Source: Acestrorhynchus altus
Lineage: Eukaryota; Chordata; Actinopteri; Characiformes; Acestrorhynchidae
DNA length: 64,000 nt
Direction: 5' to 3'
Assembly (NCBI GenBank): GCA_034509495.1
Contig: CM067507.1
Coordinates: 28,805,392 to 28,869,391, forward strand
Shown: piece by piece, positions 1 through 12,275 of the stretch
Numbering within the stretch: the stretch's first letter is position 1
How the letters are laid out: every line of letters begins with the position of its first letter
Notes under the pieces: generated by a model
Seen by the model: the letters and a program-made list of their open reading frames with translations, nothing else
Databases searched by the model: none
Told to the model about the DNA's origin: nothing
Position numbers and translations under genes: made by a program

Positions 1-1790
1 GCCGGGCCGCTCTGCTGCTGTTTACAGTCGGAACAAAAGCCCGAGGCGGAGCCCGAGTCCGGGGATCTGGATTAAGAGCTCTGAATTTAAAGTGTTCTTT
101 CTCCCAGTTCTCCAGACTGGACCAGTCCATCCTCAGGCTACTGCTGGACCCGCAGTTCTTTGTTTATGTGTCTGTTTACTAATATTAGCGTCTCATTCGC
201 CACGTCACCCAGTAAGACGCGTGTGATTAGAAATATGAGCAGCTCGGTTTGGTGTTGAGCCCGGTTCTGAGCTCGTTTACTCTCCGAGTCGTTGTCCGGC
301 TGCCAGCGGGGTGGCTCCGTTCAGCCTGCTGCTCGAGGAGGTGCTGTCAGTGTGAGGACTGTGTTCCTCTTCAGTCATCCTAACTGGCTCTCTTACTCAG
401 AGTCTCAGAGGGTTCGTCAACAGCACTATCTGCCCTGTCTAACACTACAACCACAGGGTCCAGCCTGGCCCCACAACCTCACCCCTTAGATATGGGCCCC
501 TTCTGGGTTGCTCATGGGGCCATGGGAGGTTAAGGTGGGCTTGTAATGGGAAACCCACCAAGGTTCCAGTTACACATTACGAACCCACTCAAAGCCCAAG
601 CCCTTCTGGAACACGCCTGGAACCCTTCTGGAACATGTCTGGAACCTTTCTGTAACCATTCTGGAACACTTTGGAACACATCTAGAACACTCCTGGAACC
701 CATCTGGTCCACATTCACCCATATCAGCTCCACATATTAACCTTGAGTAACAGGGCACTATTACAATTAGTAGCTTCCATCATACTACTTTTCAGAATCA
801 CAATCACCTTATTAGGCACAGAGGGAGATAAACAGAATCAAAACTTTGAATCAACAGAATAAACTCATTGTTCTGAAAAGGACACTGGTTATGATAATAA
901 ATGAATAAGAACATCCAGAGTTATTGCACAGATAAGTAAATGAAACAGTTGTACAAGTGAACCATAGTGGTCACCCATTAAGGGCCACATGTAGAAATGA
1001 CCTCCCGTGGCACTCTAGTTCATTTTGGTGGAATGAGTCTCGCACTGAATGTGTTCCAAATTGTACCATTTTGAGAACTATAGACCTCAGTATTACTTTC
1101 AGTAAGTGGCTAAATAACATGAAACAAACCTTCTGACTTGTCATGTCTCATAAGAGTGATTCATTTTACATCACCAATATTACATTGATGACAGAATAAA
1201 GTTGCGCTCAGGACTAAGGAATTTTTCAGCTGCTGTAAATGATGATATCACCAGCGGCACTGTCGACAAATCAGTCCCTGGTGATCACAGTTAGCAAAAG
1301 GGCTTCCATGGTCTTTACAGTTTTCCAGTTTCACCCACTTGGGAGTAATGCCTAGATCCCCTCGTTTCTTTAGCCAGTCATCTTGAGTACATTTCTTTGA
1401 GTACAACTCTGGGAATTCCTTGGAGTTTCCTCCAATTGATTGAGGAACTGAACTCACAAAGTGGACTGAGCATTTCTTTCTGGGTGGAGTGGATGTCAAC
1501 AGGGACATAAATATCAGGGATATTCATCTCTGCATTATTAAATATAATGTTACTTTCCAAATGCATGTATTCTGTACTCAGGTACAGAATATCTTACAAT
1601 CATTACATAGTTTGGTTTGACCGGACCCTGTTTAGCTGAAGCTACTATAACATGACACCTAGTTAAATATCTGGAAATGTTCTGTAAAGACCACAAATAG
1701 AATTTAAAGGCTATTTTATAGCACTGTAATGTGTATGATGTTTCGTATCTCTCAGATATATCTAAAATTTTATTCATCTTTCCTCTGTAG
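1..1790. other. CpG-rich 5' flank or first intron of plekha8
   Basis: The first 300 bases or so are GC- and CpG-rich and then give way to AT-rich DNA, as expected just downstream of a vertebrate promoter. I looked for the first coding exon of plekha8 (about 14 residues, ending in a YLS-type sequence before the visible GWQPRWF) and did not find it, so it is probably upstream of base 1. The stretch holds the TTCTGGAA minisatellite near 590-715 and an unassigned - strand open frame near 1,248-1,508. No RNA gene was seen. Confidence 0.5.
590..715. repeat. Degenerate TTCTGGAAC minisatellite
   Basis: A short motif of the form TTCTGGAACA recurs imperfectly about eight times (GGAAC near 608, 620, 632, 643, 662, 673, 684 and 695) with spacings near 11-12 or 20 bases. 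Several units contain TTCnnGAA, the core of a heat-shock element. Whether this is functional or just a decayed minisatellite cannot be told from sequence. Confidence 0.6.
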
Positions 1791-3003
1791 GGTGGCAGCC
1801 CCGCTGGTTTGTTTTAGCTGGAGGCACTCTCTCATACTATGATTCTCAAGAAGATGCTTGGAAAGGGTGCAAAGGCAGCATCAAGATCTCTGTGTGTGAA
1901 ATACAAGGTAATATAAAGAGGATAATGAACTTTTGCAGCAGAAATTTGGGGTTTGTTTCATCATCAGATTGTACTTTTGTGATCAAGACTGGTGTCCCCA
2001 CCTACTGTAAACTGTATATTGTGTTGTGCAATGTTAACATATATTTCTATGTTAATATATCTTATATATTATTATGCTAAACGTAATTCCCTGACAAGCA
2101 CACACTGCCAGCCTCTGTTTTAATAACTTTTAAACTCTTTGCAGTTCACTCATCAGATTTCACAAGAGTTGATTTGACCATACCAGGAGAGCAATACTTC
2201 TACCTCAGGGCAATCAATGCAGCAGAGAGACAGAAATGGCTGGTAGCTTTAGGAACAGCAAAAGCCTGCCTGACAGACAATCGGACCAAAAGAGAGAAGG
2301 GTAAGAGATGAATGTCTCAGGCTTTACTCCTTATATATTTTCTTCTGCATAATCATAAGATTACTAAGATAGATGTTGTTGTGTCCTGTCTGTCTGCTTA
2401 GAGCTCCAGGAGAATACAGAAGCACTGAAAACAAAGATGTCTGAGCTGAGACTATACTGTGACCTTCTTCTCGAGCAAGTGAACAAAATCAAGGAGAATC
2501 CTCTGGGTGAAAAGGAAACTGGGCCTGGAGAGGTAAGCTGAGGAATGTTCACCCTTGACCAAAGTCTGTTTGTCCTGAGAGTTTAAAATACAAGAATGAA
2601 GGTTGTATTTTGAGCTCATGAGTGGTCCAGAGTACCTACCTTGAATCATCTAGGGTTCTGGGATTGAAGCATGCATGCCTGTGATGGTGAAAGTGTGATA
2701 CTTTAGAGCTGGGGTGTACAGTGGGCTACTGTGACAAGTGTTCTGTGTGGGTATCAGACAGGGAACGATTCAGGTACTCTGGTGAAGACTACATGCACCA
2801 CCTTCCTGAAGACTCTGGAGGAGTGTATGCAGCTTGCCAGCCGAACCTTCAGCCCTGACCTGCTCAGCCACAGCCCACCAGGGTCACCCCCTGTTGCTGC
2901 TGTCAAACCTCAGAAGGTGAGTATAAATTGCACCATTCAAATTCTATTAATGACAGTTTTTTTTAATTTTTTAAAATTTTAATTATAAAGTTATAATTGT
3001 CTG

Positions 3004-3041
<38 letters not shown>

Positions 3042-6000
3042 GAGGTTTATTGTTGTAAAGATGTGAAATGTAATTGCCTCCTATTTTGACTTGCAGATCA
3101 AACCTCTTAATCAGACAAGTCCCCGTTTGGAGGAAAAGTATGTTGAATTACCTACATTATGTCTTAATGTCTATTTATGCCTATACATTTTTGTGAATAC
3201 ATTTATATTTGGATATTGAATGCATGCCATTGGTGTATGATTAGAAAGAAAAGGCTTTTTTTTTTTTTTCTTTTCAGGCAGAAGGGCTCAGTAAATAGCT
3301 CATCTAGAGCACCAGCACATGAGAATGTGGAAAGTGGATCAGAACGAGGACCCCCTTCACCTCTTCCAGAGAACATACCCACAGGTAACACCAGTCTTGA
3401 TCATTTTAGAGTCAAAAATCCTGGTGAAAAAATAACATATATGATGATCTTATTTTGATCTTATATGATTACATCAGTTACTGAAAGCTAGGGTTCACAT
3501 ATCTGTTCTAACAAAGATACACTATATGTTCAAATGTTTGTGGACACCCCTTCTAATTCATTAATTCAGCTGCTTTAAGTTGCACTCATTGCTGACACAG
3601 ATTGACTATTGCCTATAGAGAATTATTGCCAATACAACAGGACTGTCTGGAGCAGTTAACCATGAATCTGGTGGCACCATGTCTAATGCCATCCATGGGT
3701 TAGAGGGGTACACTGAGCTGTGTAGCAGTGGAACTGTGTTCTTTGGGGTGGTAGTGCACCGTCCAGTATGTTAGGGTTGAATTGGGCAGTTGTGCATGAG
3801 GTGAGGTGGTAGTTGTTCAATATCCTGACCCCAAAAACAGTCTTGTCACTAAATGCACTTCTTACAATCCTCACAGCAGTGCTTCGAAATGTAGTAGAAA
3901 GCCTAAATTTCCTTGTAAAAATCTCTTGACCTATGAATAAACCAGGTGTCACTATACCTTTGTACATATAGTCTGTTTAATGTTGTAAAATTCTGCTCAG
4001 TAAATCTTCTTCTTTCGGCTGCTCCCTTTAGGGGTTGCCACAGCATATCACCTGCCTCGAAAACTCTGCTCAGTAAATAAATGTACAATTTTTAATGTTT
4101 TTATGTCATTTGTTTCAATAAACTCATTACAAGTACTAGGTTTAGTACTTGTAATGAGGATTGAATCAGATTGTAGGTCAAATTATGCAAGAATACATAA
4201 AATTATAAAGGGTTCCCAAAGTAGCAGGGAGCTGTGATAATGCTAAAGCACTATTGTTTATGTAATGCATACATAAACAATACTACTTATCACTGCTCCC
4301 TGCTACTTTGGGAACCCTTTATAATATAGTTGAACAGTTGCTTAACTTTCTGTAAAACTAGTTAGTAGAGTTAGTTCAGGGTGAATTTATGCCATAATAT
4401 ACTTATATCATACAGATTCTGAAATAGTGAACAACCATCATAAAAAAAAACCCAAAGATTTTTGAAATGTGGTGTAATATTGGTGTTTCTGTCCACTCAC
4501 CTCTGACTTTGATTCAGTTTATTGTCCTCTCATTCTGTTTATTATCAGTATATGTAACAGAGCACAGCCTCACTGAGGAGGAGTCAAAGGAGCTACTGGA
4601 GGTTCAGGATGTTACTCACTCTACCCTGCAGAGTGCTCCTGAGGGTGAGCATCCTACAGAGGAGGCAAATACAGACTCATGTCCAGACGAAGTAGATCAT
4701 GCCCAAGAAGTTGTCCTGCCTAGCTCCACACAGAACCAAGAGCAGCAGGCCCATGATCATACTGAAGTTGTTCCAGAAGAAACTGAGCTCGAGTCACAGG
4801 GTAAAAAGGAAGAAGAAGATCAGGTGGAAACATTCTTCAGTAGTATGAGCCACAGGTATGAGGAACATCTACCGCTATAAGATAGAGATGAGAGGTGTAT
4901 TCGGTCATGACAAATATAGAGATTCAGGACCAAATTACAGAGCATGTCATGTTCCATGTGTTTATTTTCATGTAGTAAGAAGTAATATTTATTTACCTCA
5001 CTGGAACTGAGAATTTGTTGTTTAAGTGTTTATTTGAGAATTACAGTCACTTAGTTATTCAGCTTTGTTGCAGCACAGCTAATAAAGTATTGTAGTTCTA
5101 GTTGATGAATCATGGGATTGATCAGTGTTAGTTATTTGGCAGTTGTTCAGCAATTCAATGAAACGCTTACAGAGTTTAATAATTGGAACATAGCTGTTGA
5201 ATGATCAGGTATTTATGTGAGTGTGTTTTCTCTCACATTACACTGAAAACGAGGCCCTGCCTGTGATAATGGGTTTGTAGAGACTTTTTTTGTTACATTA
5301 CTGCTCTTCTCATTTCCCTTGTGCAATAATGAAGTTGTTAGTAACGTATTACACCATCATACTCTTACAGTAGTTAAGAGTGAGTCTGAAGCAATATTTA
5401 ATGTACACTCTGAAGTATTACCTGTGAACAATGCACTCAAATGCAAAATGGAGACGTCAATAAACTGTCCAAAAGTTACTCATTCATAAGTGAATCACTC
5501 ATAACTAACAAATACAGATTTGGGTGCAGATTTGTAGATGTTTATATTTGTGACACAGATCAGAAAGGGCTGCATGTTCTTTTGTTTTCTCTTTTTCCTA
5601 AGTTTGCTTGAGTTATATGACTTTGCTTCAGCTGTATTCTTTTTGTTGTCTTGGGTGTTTGTGTTCATCAAATAAACATCTGTCAATTTGGATTATGCAC
5701 TAATGTGCTGTCCTTTTCTGAATGTCTGTGGTTTTCCTTTTGTAGATTTAGTGATATAAGCCTGGAGGACGACAGTGGTATCCCCACACAGGCCTTTTTG
5801 GACTCTTGCTATGCTATAGTGCCAGTATTAGGTAGGACAGTTTCTCCCTTCACTCCCTTTTATCATTAAAGGTCATCACTTCTCCACAGTGATTCCTTTC
5901 CTTTCTCTTCTTCACACTGAACTTGTTTACCTTCATGGTCTGACGGCTTTCTTTTCTTTTCCTTCTTCTCCACTTCAGTCATTGCTGTCTGTGCTTCATT

Positions 6001-9000
6001 GTCTTTGTTGGCTAGGGGGTCAGACATGTTTTCTTGTTTCATGCACTAAACTTGGGTCTGATCAGTGGGATAGATGGCGAGCATGCTGGTGTAAGGAACA
6101 AGCAAAATAAACATAAGTCTTAAGGAACTCTCTCAGCTGGATGATGGCAAGATGATTCTCCAAATAAAGACTTAACAGGGTTCTGTTCTTGATCAGTCCT
6201 GTACTCTTAAAAATAGAGGTGATTCAAATGGTTCTTTGAGCAGTGCCATAGAAGTACTTTTGCTTCCAAAACAACCATGTTTGTAATAATGTGTGAGTAC
6301 AAGGAACCTTTTAAACTTTTTCTTAGAAGCCGAGATTTACAGGGCAGGGCATCATAACAAGCTACAAGACATACCTCATCTAAACCTTACAAATTAAATC
6401 CCAGTTAAAATGCCAAGTGCATGTTGACTACTCTGTCCACATGTAAATGCTTGACTTGCATGCAGACTCCTACTGATCAATGAGAGGGGGAGGGGGTAAT
6501 GACATCATTGACTCAGATATTTGGTTATAGAGGAAAACGAAAAGGGGCTGTTTGCTCTTTCTTTGCTCACACAGTGTTCAAATTTCAGAATTTAGGGATA
6601 TTATTTATTTGGATTGCTGTCAATTATTTTAAAGAATGTTAAAACTGTCAAACCAGTAATTACAAATAACTTTTCAAATGATTGCAGTTTCATCTCAGCT
6701 CATCCAACAGGATGCCTGAGATGTAAAGTGTTTTGTAGTTTATTAGCAAAAACGTGTACTCATTATTACAAACCTGGTTTTTAATTAAATCAAAAGTGGT
6801 TCTTCTATTTCAGCACTCAAAGAACACCAAAGAAACATGTTGATGCACCTTCAGTTTTTTGTATAATCAGTGCTTCTTTGTCCTGGTCCTGGATTAACAT
6901 TGCCCTGAACAGTTTAACTTTTCCCTGTTTAAGAAGCACCTGATCTAACTTACTAGCTATTTAACAAGCTGTCCATGAGTTAAAGTAGAAAATGCTAAAC
7001 TACGTCAGGCAGTGGCATTCCAGGAACATGACTGAGAACCCCTGATATAAAGAAAGTGCCCACTTTCTAGCAGAAGCACTGTGGACATTTATCCCTTTAC
7101 CATGACCTGATGTTTTGCTGAGAATGGGCCCATTGCTTGTTTGTGGGAAGCTTAAACAGCCAGTATACTGCTTAACATGTATAGGCCTTCTATGTGTTAA
7201 ATTCACAACAGCAAAATGATGCAGGTTTTTTCTTCTCAGACAAGCTGGGACCAACTGTCTTCGCTCCAGTTAAAATAGATTTTGTGGGGAATATTAAGGT
7301 GAGTTGCAACATTTATCTGTTGCCCAGAAAATGAATCTTTCCTAAACTAAATTTAATATGATACAAAAATGTTTTCTATTATGTGATTTTCCAACTTTTT
7401 CATTATCAAACTTGTATTATAGCTTTATCTCTGTATTAGTTAGAACATGTTTCTACAGATTTGTGCTCAAAATGCTCAGAGAACATACAGATCAGTGCAA
7501 ATAAAACCTTTGATGTAGACATTAACTGTGGGTTCAAGGGAAGGGAAATAATAGCAGTATAATATATATTTAAATGCTAGGAGGTTACATTGTGTGGTTT
7601 CTCAACTTGATTTATTTTAGAGACAGTAACTTGGAACCCTGAAAGCCCTCAAAGGCTTCCACTATGCACTGATCAGCCATAACATTAACACCATCTGCCT
7701 AATACTGAGTAGGTCAAAGATCCTTGTTGTGCCATGGACTCCACAACAGTGCATGGCATCCTGTGTAATCTGGCTCAATGATGATAGAAGCACATTCTTT
7801 AAGTCCTCTTTAAGTTTAAGTTGTGTGGCCTCTATATAGAATATATATATACATAGAATAGGAAAATGCTTCTGCTCGTAAAAGATTACTTATTCTAAAA
7901 CAATATTTATATTAGAGTCACTAAATCCAAAACAACACCCAAGTATTTTGGTATTGTGGCTGACTGCCCACACTGTGCTGTTTCTAGTCTAAGCATAATT
8001 AGGCATCAATTTAGAGTTATTGTTTAGTGCAGTTGAGAGTTGAGAAGATTATATTCTGAACAAGTTATTATTATCATGGCCACTAGGTGGTCTCAACACT
8101 GTCTAGACATTCTATTAAAAGGGCTGATTCTCAGGGGAACAGAAGACAATCTTACTTGTTATATAATGGCAGGCTTTTATTCTGACAAAATGAATCAACA
8201 ATTTTGCAATAATGTAATTCATTTGTATTTACTACAGCACACAAAATAAAGAAATACAATGCCTTAGCGTAAGTCAAAGGAGCTTTGACATCTTGAAAGA
8301 TGTTCACTTTTACCTTCAGAAAATCCAGCAGAAGCTGCTGTCAGACCCTGGTGCGTACCCAACACTTCAGAGCATTGTGCTCCACGAAGTGGAGATGGAG
8401 GTGGCTCAGGTGCGGAACTCAGCCACTGAAGCTCTGCTGTGGCTCAAACGAGGCTTGATGTTCCTTAAAGAGTTTCTGTCTGAGGTGGATGCAGGACAGC
8501 AGGACATCCATGCAGCATTGAGTGAGTGTGAGGAGCACATGCAAAACACACAATGAATTGAATTAAGAGAAATCCCATTGCAACTGTTGATCCAGTCAGC
8601 TCTCTTAGAAATTGTTTGTATTGATGATCTACAGATGGTTTATTTTGGACCTTGGAACTTTGGTAAATCCCACATTATATGATTTTGAGAACATGCTGCT
8701 GAATCCGTGGGCCAGAAATGACTAAATAACTCCAAGGTGGATATCAGCGTACTGTTTGGTGGCCTTTTTTTAAAGCCACTGCTTTTCTTTTTTGTTTGGT
8801 CAGAGTATTTTAACATGTCTTCAATGGTTTTTGGAAAAAGCTGAATTGGCTTACACTGAGCCTTATGTTTATACATAAACACATTCCTGCTGAATAGCTA
8901 CCACTACAGTGTCATTTTAAATGGTCAGGAAGCACAAGAACTCCTTCTGCTTTTATGGATAAATATTGATACTTTAACATTATACTTTAAGATTTTCATT

Positions 9001-9674
9001 CTATCATATATATCACCATTTCTTGAGTTATTAGTCATGTCACCCATCTCTGGTTTGTATCAGACATGACCTTTAATCCCCATGGGTGCATTTCAGTCTT
9101 GAAAGTGAAGGTACTACAAATGGTTCTGTGAACAATGCCTTCAAAGAACTACTTTTGTTTCCATGAAGAAGTATTACCAATTACCAAATGATTATTCTCA
9201 CTCACACATCACTATTACCAACAAGGTTCTTCACTCAGAACCATATGAATCTTGTTTATTTTTAATAGTGTACCATCTGGAACTTGACCATTGAACATTT
9301 TTCCTTTTTCCAGACAATGCCTATGGAAAGACACTGCGGCAGTATCACGGATGGGTTGTACGGGGAGTCTTTGCTGTGAGTATTACAAACAATAATATAT
9401 TCCAATTTGCATGTATATACTGTAAACCTAACCTTTAAGTCACATGCTGACCGCTTTGTCTGCGTGTGGTCTGCAGCTGGCTCTGAGAGCCGCTCCGTCA
9501 TACAGCGGGTTTATGGCAGCGTTGGTGTCTCATGAGGGTGATGAGTTGAGGGAGGGCTTTATCACAAGCATGCATCGAGATCTGTCCATCTATCTGCCTG
9601 CAATGGAGAACCAGCTGGCTATCCTGGACACTCTGTATGAGGAGTACGGCCTGGAGTCTGATGAGGTGGTTTGA
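1791..9674 (+). CDS. plekha8: Pleckstrin homology domain-containing A8 (FAPP2), 5'-partial
   Basis: PLEKHA8/FAPP2 binds PI4P and ARF1 at the trans-Golgi through an N-terminal PH domain and moves glucosylceramide through a C-terminal GLTP domain. Coding exons, all with GT/AG borders and matching phases: 1791-1907, 2145-2300, 2402-2532, 2758-2916, 3097-3138, 3282-3384, 4549-4855, 5746-5831, 7240-7298, 8320-8521, 9314-9375, 9477-9674 (TGA 9672-9674). They total 539 residues plus the missing first exon, against about 519 in human. The PH domain (exons 1-2 here) shows GWQPRWF, SYYDS and EQYFYLRA. A linker follows with TTFLKTLEECMQ, then a poorly conserved acidic exon (4549-4855). The GLTP domain starts at ALED-type sequence in exon 5746 and keeps the ligand-site residues: IDxxxN (VKIDFVGN), the W of LLWLKRGL and the H of YHGWVV. 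At 3278-3281 the acceptor must be the second AG, because the first would bring an in-frame TAG. Recognition is from the whole-length match to the family as I know it. Confidence 0.95.
3008..3040. repeat. (TA)n microsatellite
   Basis: Uninterrupted TA dinucleotides lie in the plekha8 intron just before the exon at 3097. Confidence 0.9.
3519..3974 (+). mobile_element. Tc1/mariner-type MITE, near full length
   Basis: The left end reads CACTATATGTTCAAATGTTT and continues TGTGGACACCCC. The right end, read in reverse, is ACTATATGTACAAAGGTATA, a decayed inverted copy. The interior contains the family's typical 'GGAGCAG...TGAGCTGTG...AACTGTGTT' sequence, also present at 14.4, 26.5, 27.8, 32.5 and 62.8 kb in this window. 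There is no coding capacity. It lies inside a plekha8 intron. Confidence 0.7.
4002..4062 (+). repeat. Fragment of a common teleost interspersed repeat
   Basis: The stretch containing CTTTCGGCTGCTCCCTTTAG and GGGGTTGCCACAGC is a motif I recognise as very frequent in fish genomes, as the end of an interspersed element. Only about 60 bases remain. Confidence 0.5.
4123..4158. repeat. Perfect 16-bp inverted repeat with 4-base loop
   Basis: The arms 4123-4138 (CTCATTACAAGTACTA) and 4143-4158 are exact reverse complements around a 4-base spacer. It sits in a plekha8 intron, 44 bases from a second, larger palindrome. Confidence 0.9.
4202..4325. repeat. 124-bp fold-back palindrome
   Basis: The left arm begins ATTATAAAGGGTTCCCAAAG and the right arm ends with its reverse complement. 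The centre is near 4263, with a loop of only a few bases and a small asymmetric mismatch around 4239-4250. This is the structure of a fold-back MITE. No protein is encoded and no similar copy was noticed elsewhere in the window. Confidence 0.85.
6205..6320. repeat. Copy of 'AAATGGTTCTTTG' interspersed family
   Basis: The sequence TTCAAATGGTTCTTTGAGCA followed by GTGCCATAGAAGTAC recurs with variation near 9,100-9,270, 16,330-16,430, 26,765-26,815 with 26,935-26,975, 34,280-34,335 and 53,160-53,275. The members end in the reverse motif (AAGAACC), so this is likely a short palindromic MITE family common in fish. Confidence 0.6.
6385..6820 (+). repeat. Family-A interspersed repeat, copy 1
   Basis: It shares an ordered series of blocks with copies at 46.9 and 49.4 kb: AATTAAATCCCAG, TGACATCA followed by TGACTCAGATAT, GGTTATAGAGGAAAA, GGGGCTGTTTGCTCTTTCTT, TTGCTCACACAGTGTTCA. 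No coding potential or clear terminal repeat was seen. It interrupts the plekha8 intron. Confidence 0.7.
7666..7835 (+). repeat. Teleost interspersed repeat beginning 'CACTGATCAGCCATAACATT'
   Basis: The stretch 'CTGATCAGCCATAACATTAA' then CACC..CTGCCTAATACTG..TAGGTC..CTTGTTGTGCC..ATGGACTCCAC is a well-known dispersed fish element by my recollection. It is truncated and degraded here. Confidence 0.6.
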
Positions 9675-10320
9675 GCCCCTAAACAACACATGCATACGTG
9701 GGGAAAAATCAAAGCTCACTAGGCATTTTGTTGAGCAGAGATCGTTCTCTGATACTTGTGCTGCTGAAGGCATAAACTTGGTCCATTGGGACAAAGCAAA
9801 AACTACAAGGCTGGGCTTCTATAAATAGCAATATTGCCCTGATCCAATGCGCTTGAAGGTGCAGTTACATAAACTCTCAGTGATGAAAAAAGGGCCAAGA
9901 TTTGTATGTCTCATAGACTGTGAAGGTTTGTTTTCAGGGAACAGCTAATATTTCATACATCCAGAATAGTAGCTGACTGTATTCTGAGTTTGGTCTCTGT
10001 TTTTTTTTTTGATAGACCTTAGACCTTAAGCAGATTCTCTGAAATGCAGTTTCAAAAACGTTACTGACTAGGTTATTATGCACATTTGTGGCGAGTATAC
10101 AGAGCAGTCAGAAAGTATACAAATCACAGTATTTATATTTGCGCTCTGCATGCATTACTAATGCACACTGCAGTACCCTTTTTTATTACAGTACCCTATT
10201 TTTTGACATTTGATGTCCACAATACAGCACATCGTGTGAAAATAATAAAAAATAAATTAATATATTTGGACATTTTAACTAGATTTATCAATATTCAGGG
10301 AGAGAGGTAATGTAATGTAA
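9675..10320 (+). other. plekha8: Probable plekha8 3' UTR
   Basis: This is the sequence following the TGA. The first clear canonical polyadenylation hexamer I see is AATAAA at about 10,244-10,249, some 570 bases downstream. The transcript end is inferred. Confidence 0.4.
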
Positions 10321-11148
10321 CACTTAAAACTGAAGAAATGTCTTTTAAAGATTCTTAAATTTAGTAAAAAGTTAATAAAAAGTCAGTTTTCTTGTGAGGA
10401 AAAAATGACTAGGATGGTCTAATCTGGTCATTGTGGTAGTTTGGTTAAATAGTCTGGAATTACTTTCCAGCCAGTGGAATGGCTAATTTCGGAATTGGAA
10501 TTGAATACCAAAAAGGCACCAAATGAAACAAAGAACAAGTACAGAAAAGTCTAAAACAATCTGTGCCTATTTTCAATGGTTTGTATAAAACACAAGTCAT
10601 GAGGGATTAATGACATTAGCACATTACTTAACTAGCACGTTACTACTAACGCATGGGAGTCTATGTTCAGGTTTAAAAAATGAGCTGGGGGGGGTGAGAG
10701 AGGTGTGTGTTGGCACTGTTGGCACTGTCTCAGTCTCTGAGAGAGTGGCTGGCTGAGCACTCACCTCTGACTGTGGAGTTAGTTTGTAGTAGTGGTGATT
10801 TAATTCTTTTCTTAATTAAGTTTACGGACAGTATCAATATTCCAAATTTTCTAGTGATCCAGCTATACAGATGTGGGGGGTGTCCTAACTTTTCCTCACA
10901 TGAAAATTGTGATGTTATTTTCTTCTCTCAATATTGTTCAAACGAGGATCAAATGTCCATATGTTTAAACATGTTACAAAACTTTTCATATAAATGTTTT
11001 CACATGATGACTTAAAACAAGCACAAATATCCAATATTGATCCAATACTAATATTACACAGCAGTTCTTCTAATATTACATGGCCTAGGATATTGTAGAG
11101 GACAAAGCCTTTGAACAATGAACAAAACAAACCCAATACATTCCCATT

Positions 11149-11150
<2 letters not shown>

Positions 11151-11192
<42 letters not shown>
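11151..11192. repeat. (CA)n microsatellite
   Basis: An uninterrupted AC dinucleotide run of about 21 units. Confidence 0.95.
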
Positions 11193-11194
<2 letters not shown>

Positions 11195-12164
11195 GACATT
11201 ACACAGGGTTTACCTAAGAAAGGCCAGAAGGACCAAAGAAAAAATGATGGAAAAATGCATTTTTGTGAAACCTTTGGTGAAACCATTATTTTAAACCTAG
11301 TTTCTGTCTTCTTAGCAACCTTTTTTATTAAGTTATTTACTTAAGTTCGAATTAAGACTAGATTTTATTGTAATAATCATGCCATGTTTACTCATTAATG
11401 TAGCCTAATGAACTATTCTGTGCATGTTATATTGCATGAGTTTGGTTCATTTTTGTTTGTGTCACCTGAAGATGAATGAACACAAATTTAAACATACATA
11501 AAATATTGATTAGTAACAAACCTGCTAACTCTGCCTTATAGTTTATACATGACCGCTTACTACGACTGTGCAGTTAGAAATCAAAAAGTCTAAACACAGC
11601 TCTTAATCCCCTTAAGAAACAAGATAATGATCCAAAATGGGTCTGTACTGTAGCGAATAACATTCCATTTATGTGTTACTTACATTCAGTAGTCACTTTA
11701 TTTAGTATATGTAGTTTATAGCTGTATAAACTAACCAGGCTTAGGCCTATATGTTTTTAGAGTCACTTTAGGGCTGTAATACACACATCGTTGGCACTAG
11801 GTGCTTCAGAATTTGCTCACTACTGGCTGTTTAATTTTCTGGACTTTGTTTCATGAATAAACTGTTCAGGCAGCAGATAATATTCTGTGTAGTTAGAGCC
11901 AAATGAGTGTACATAATTGGTCCCCTTGGAACTGTAATTTTCTATCTGCATTCTGAGCAGTTTTAAGATACTGAGCCTTAAAGTCTTTATAGTGACTTTG
12001 ACATATATGGAGATAGAAACTTTCTGTTTTCTAGTTAAAGAGTTTAAAATGCATACAACTTAAAAACACCACACATAATGTTAAGAAGTCACAGAATAAT
12101 TTGTAAATAAGTTTTGATTGTTAGATAGAAACTTTATAGTTAGAAGGGGACAATTTATAGGCAT

Positions 12165-12275
12165 TATCAAGAAATATTTTGATACTGTTTTGCATCTCCA
12201 AAATATAAACTTTACAGGAGAAGGAAAAACCTTCTTTGAGTGAAAGAATGGAGATAAAAGGTTTTTGCTGGACTG
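12165..12275. repeat. Copy of 'CATGTATCTCCAAA' interspersed family
   Basis: TTTTGCATCTCCAAAATATA followed by AACTTTACAGGAGAAGGAAA resembles the segments at 31,755-31,815 (AACATGTATCTCCAAACAGT, ACTTTACAG) and 46,610-46,675 (AACATGCATCTCCAAAATGG, GGAGAAAG). It is a dispersed non-coding repeat of unknown class. Confidence 0.5.
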
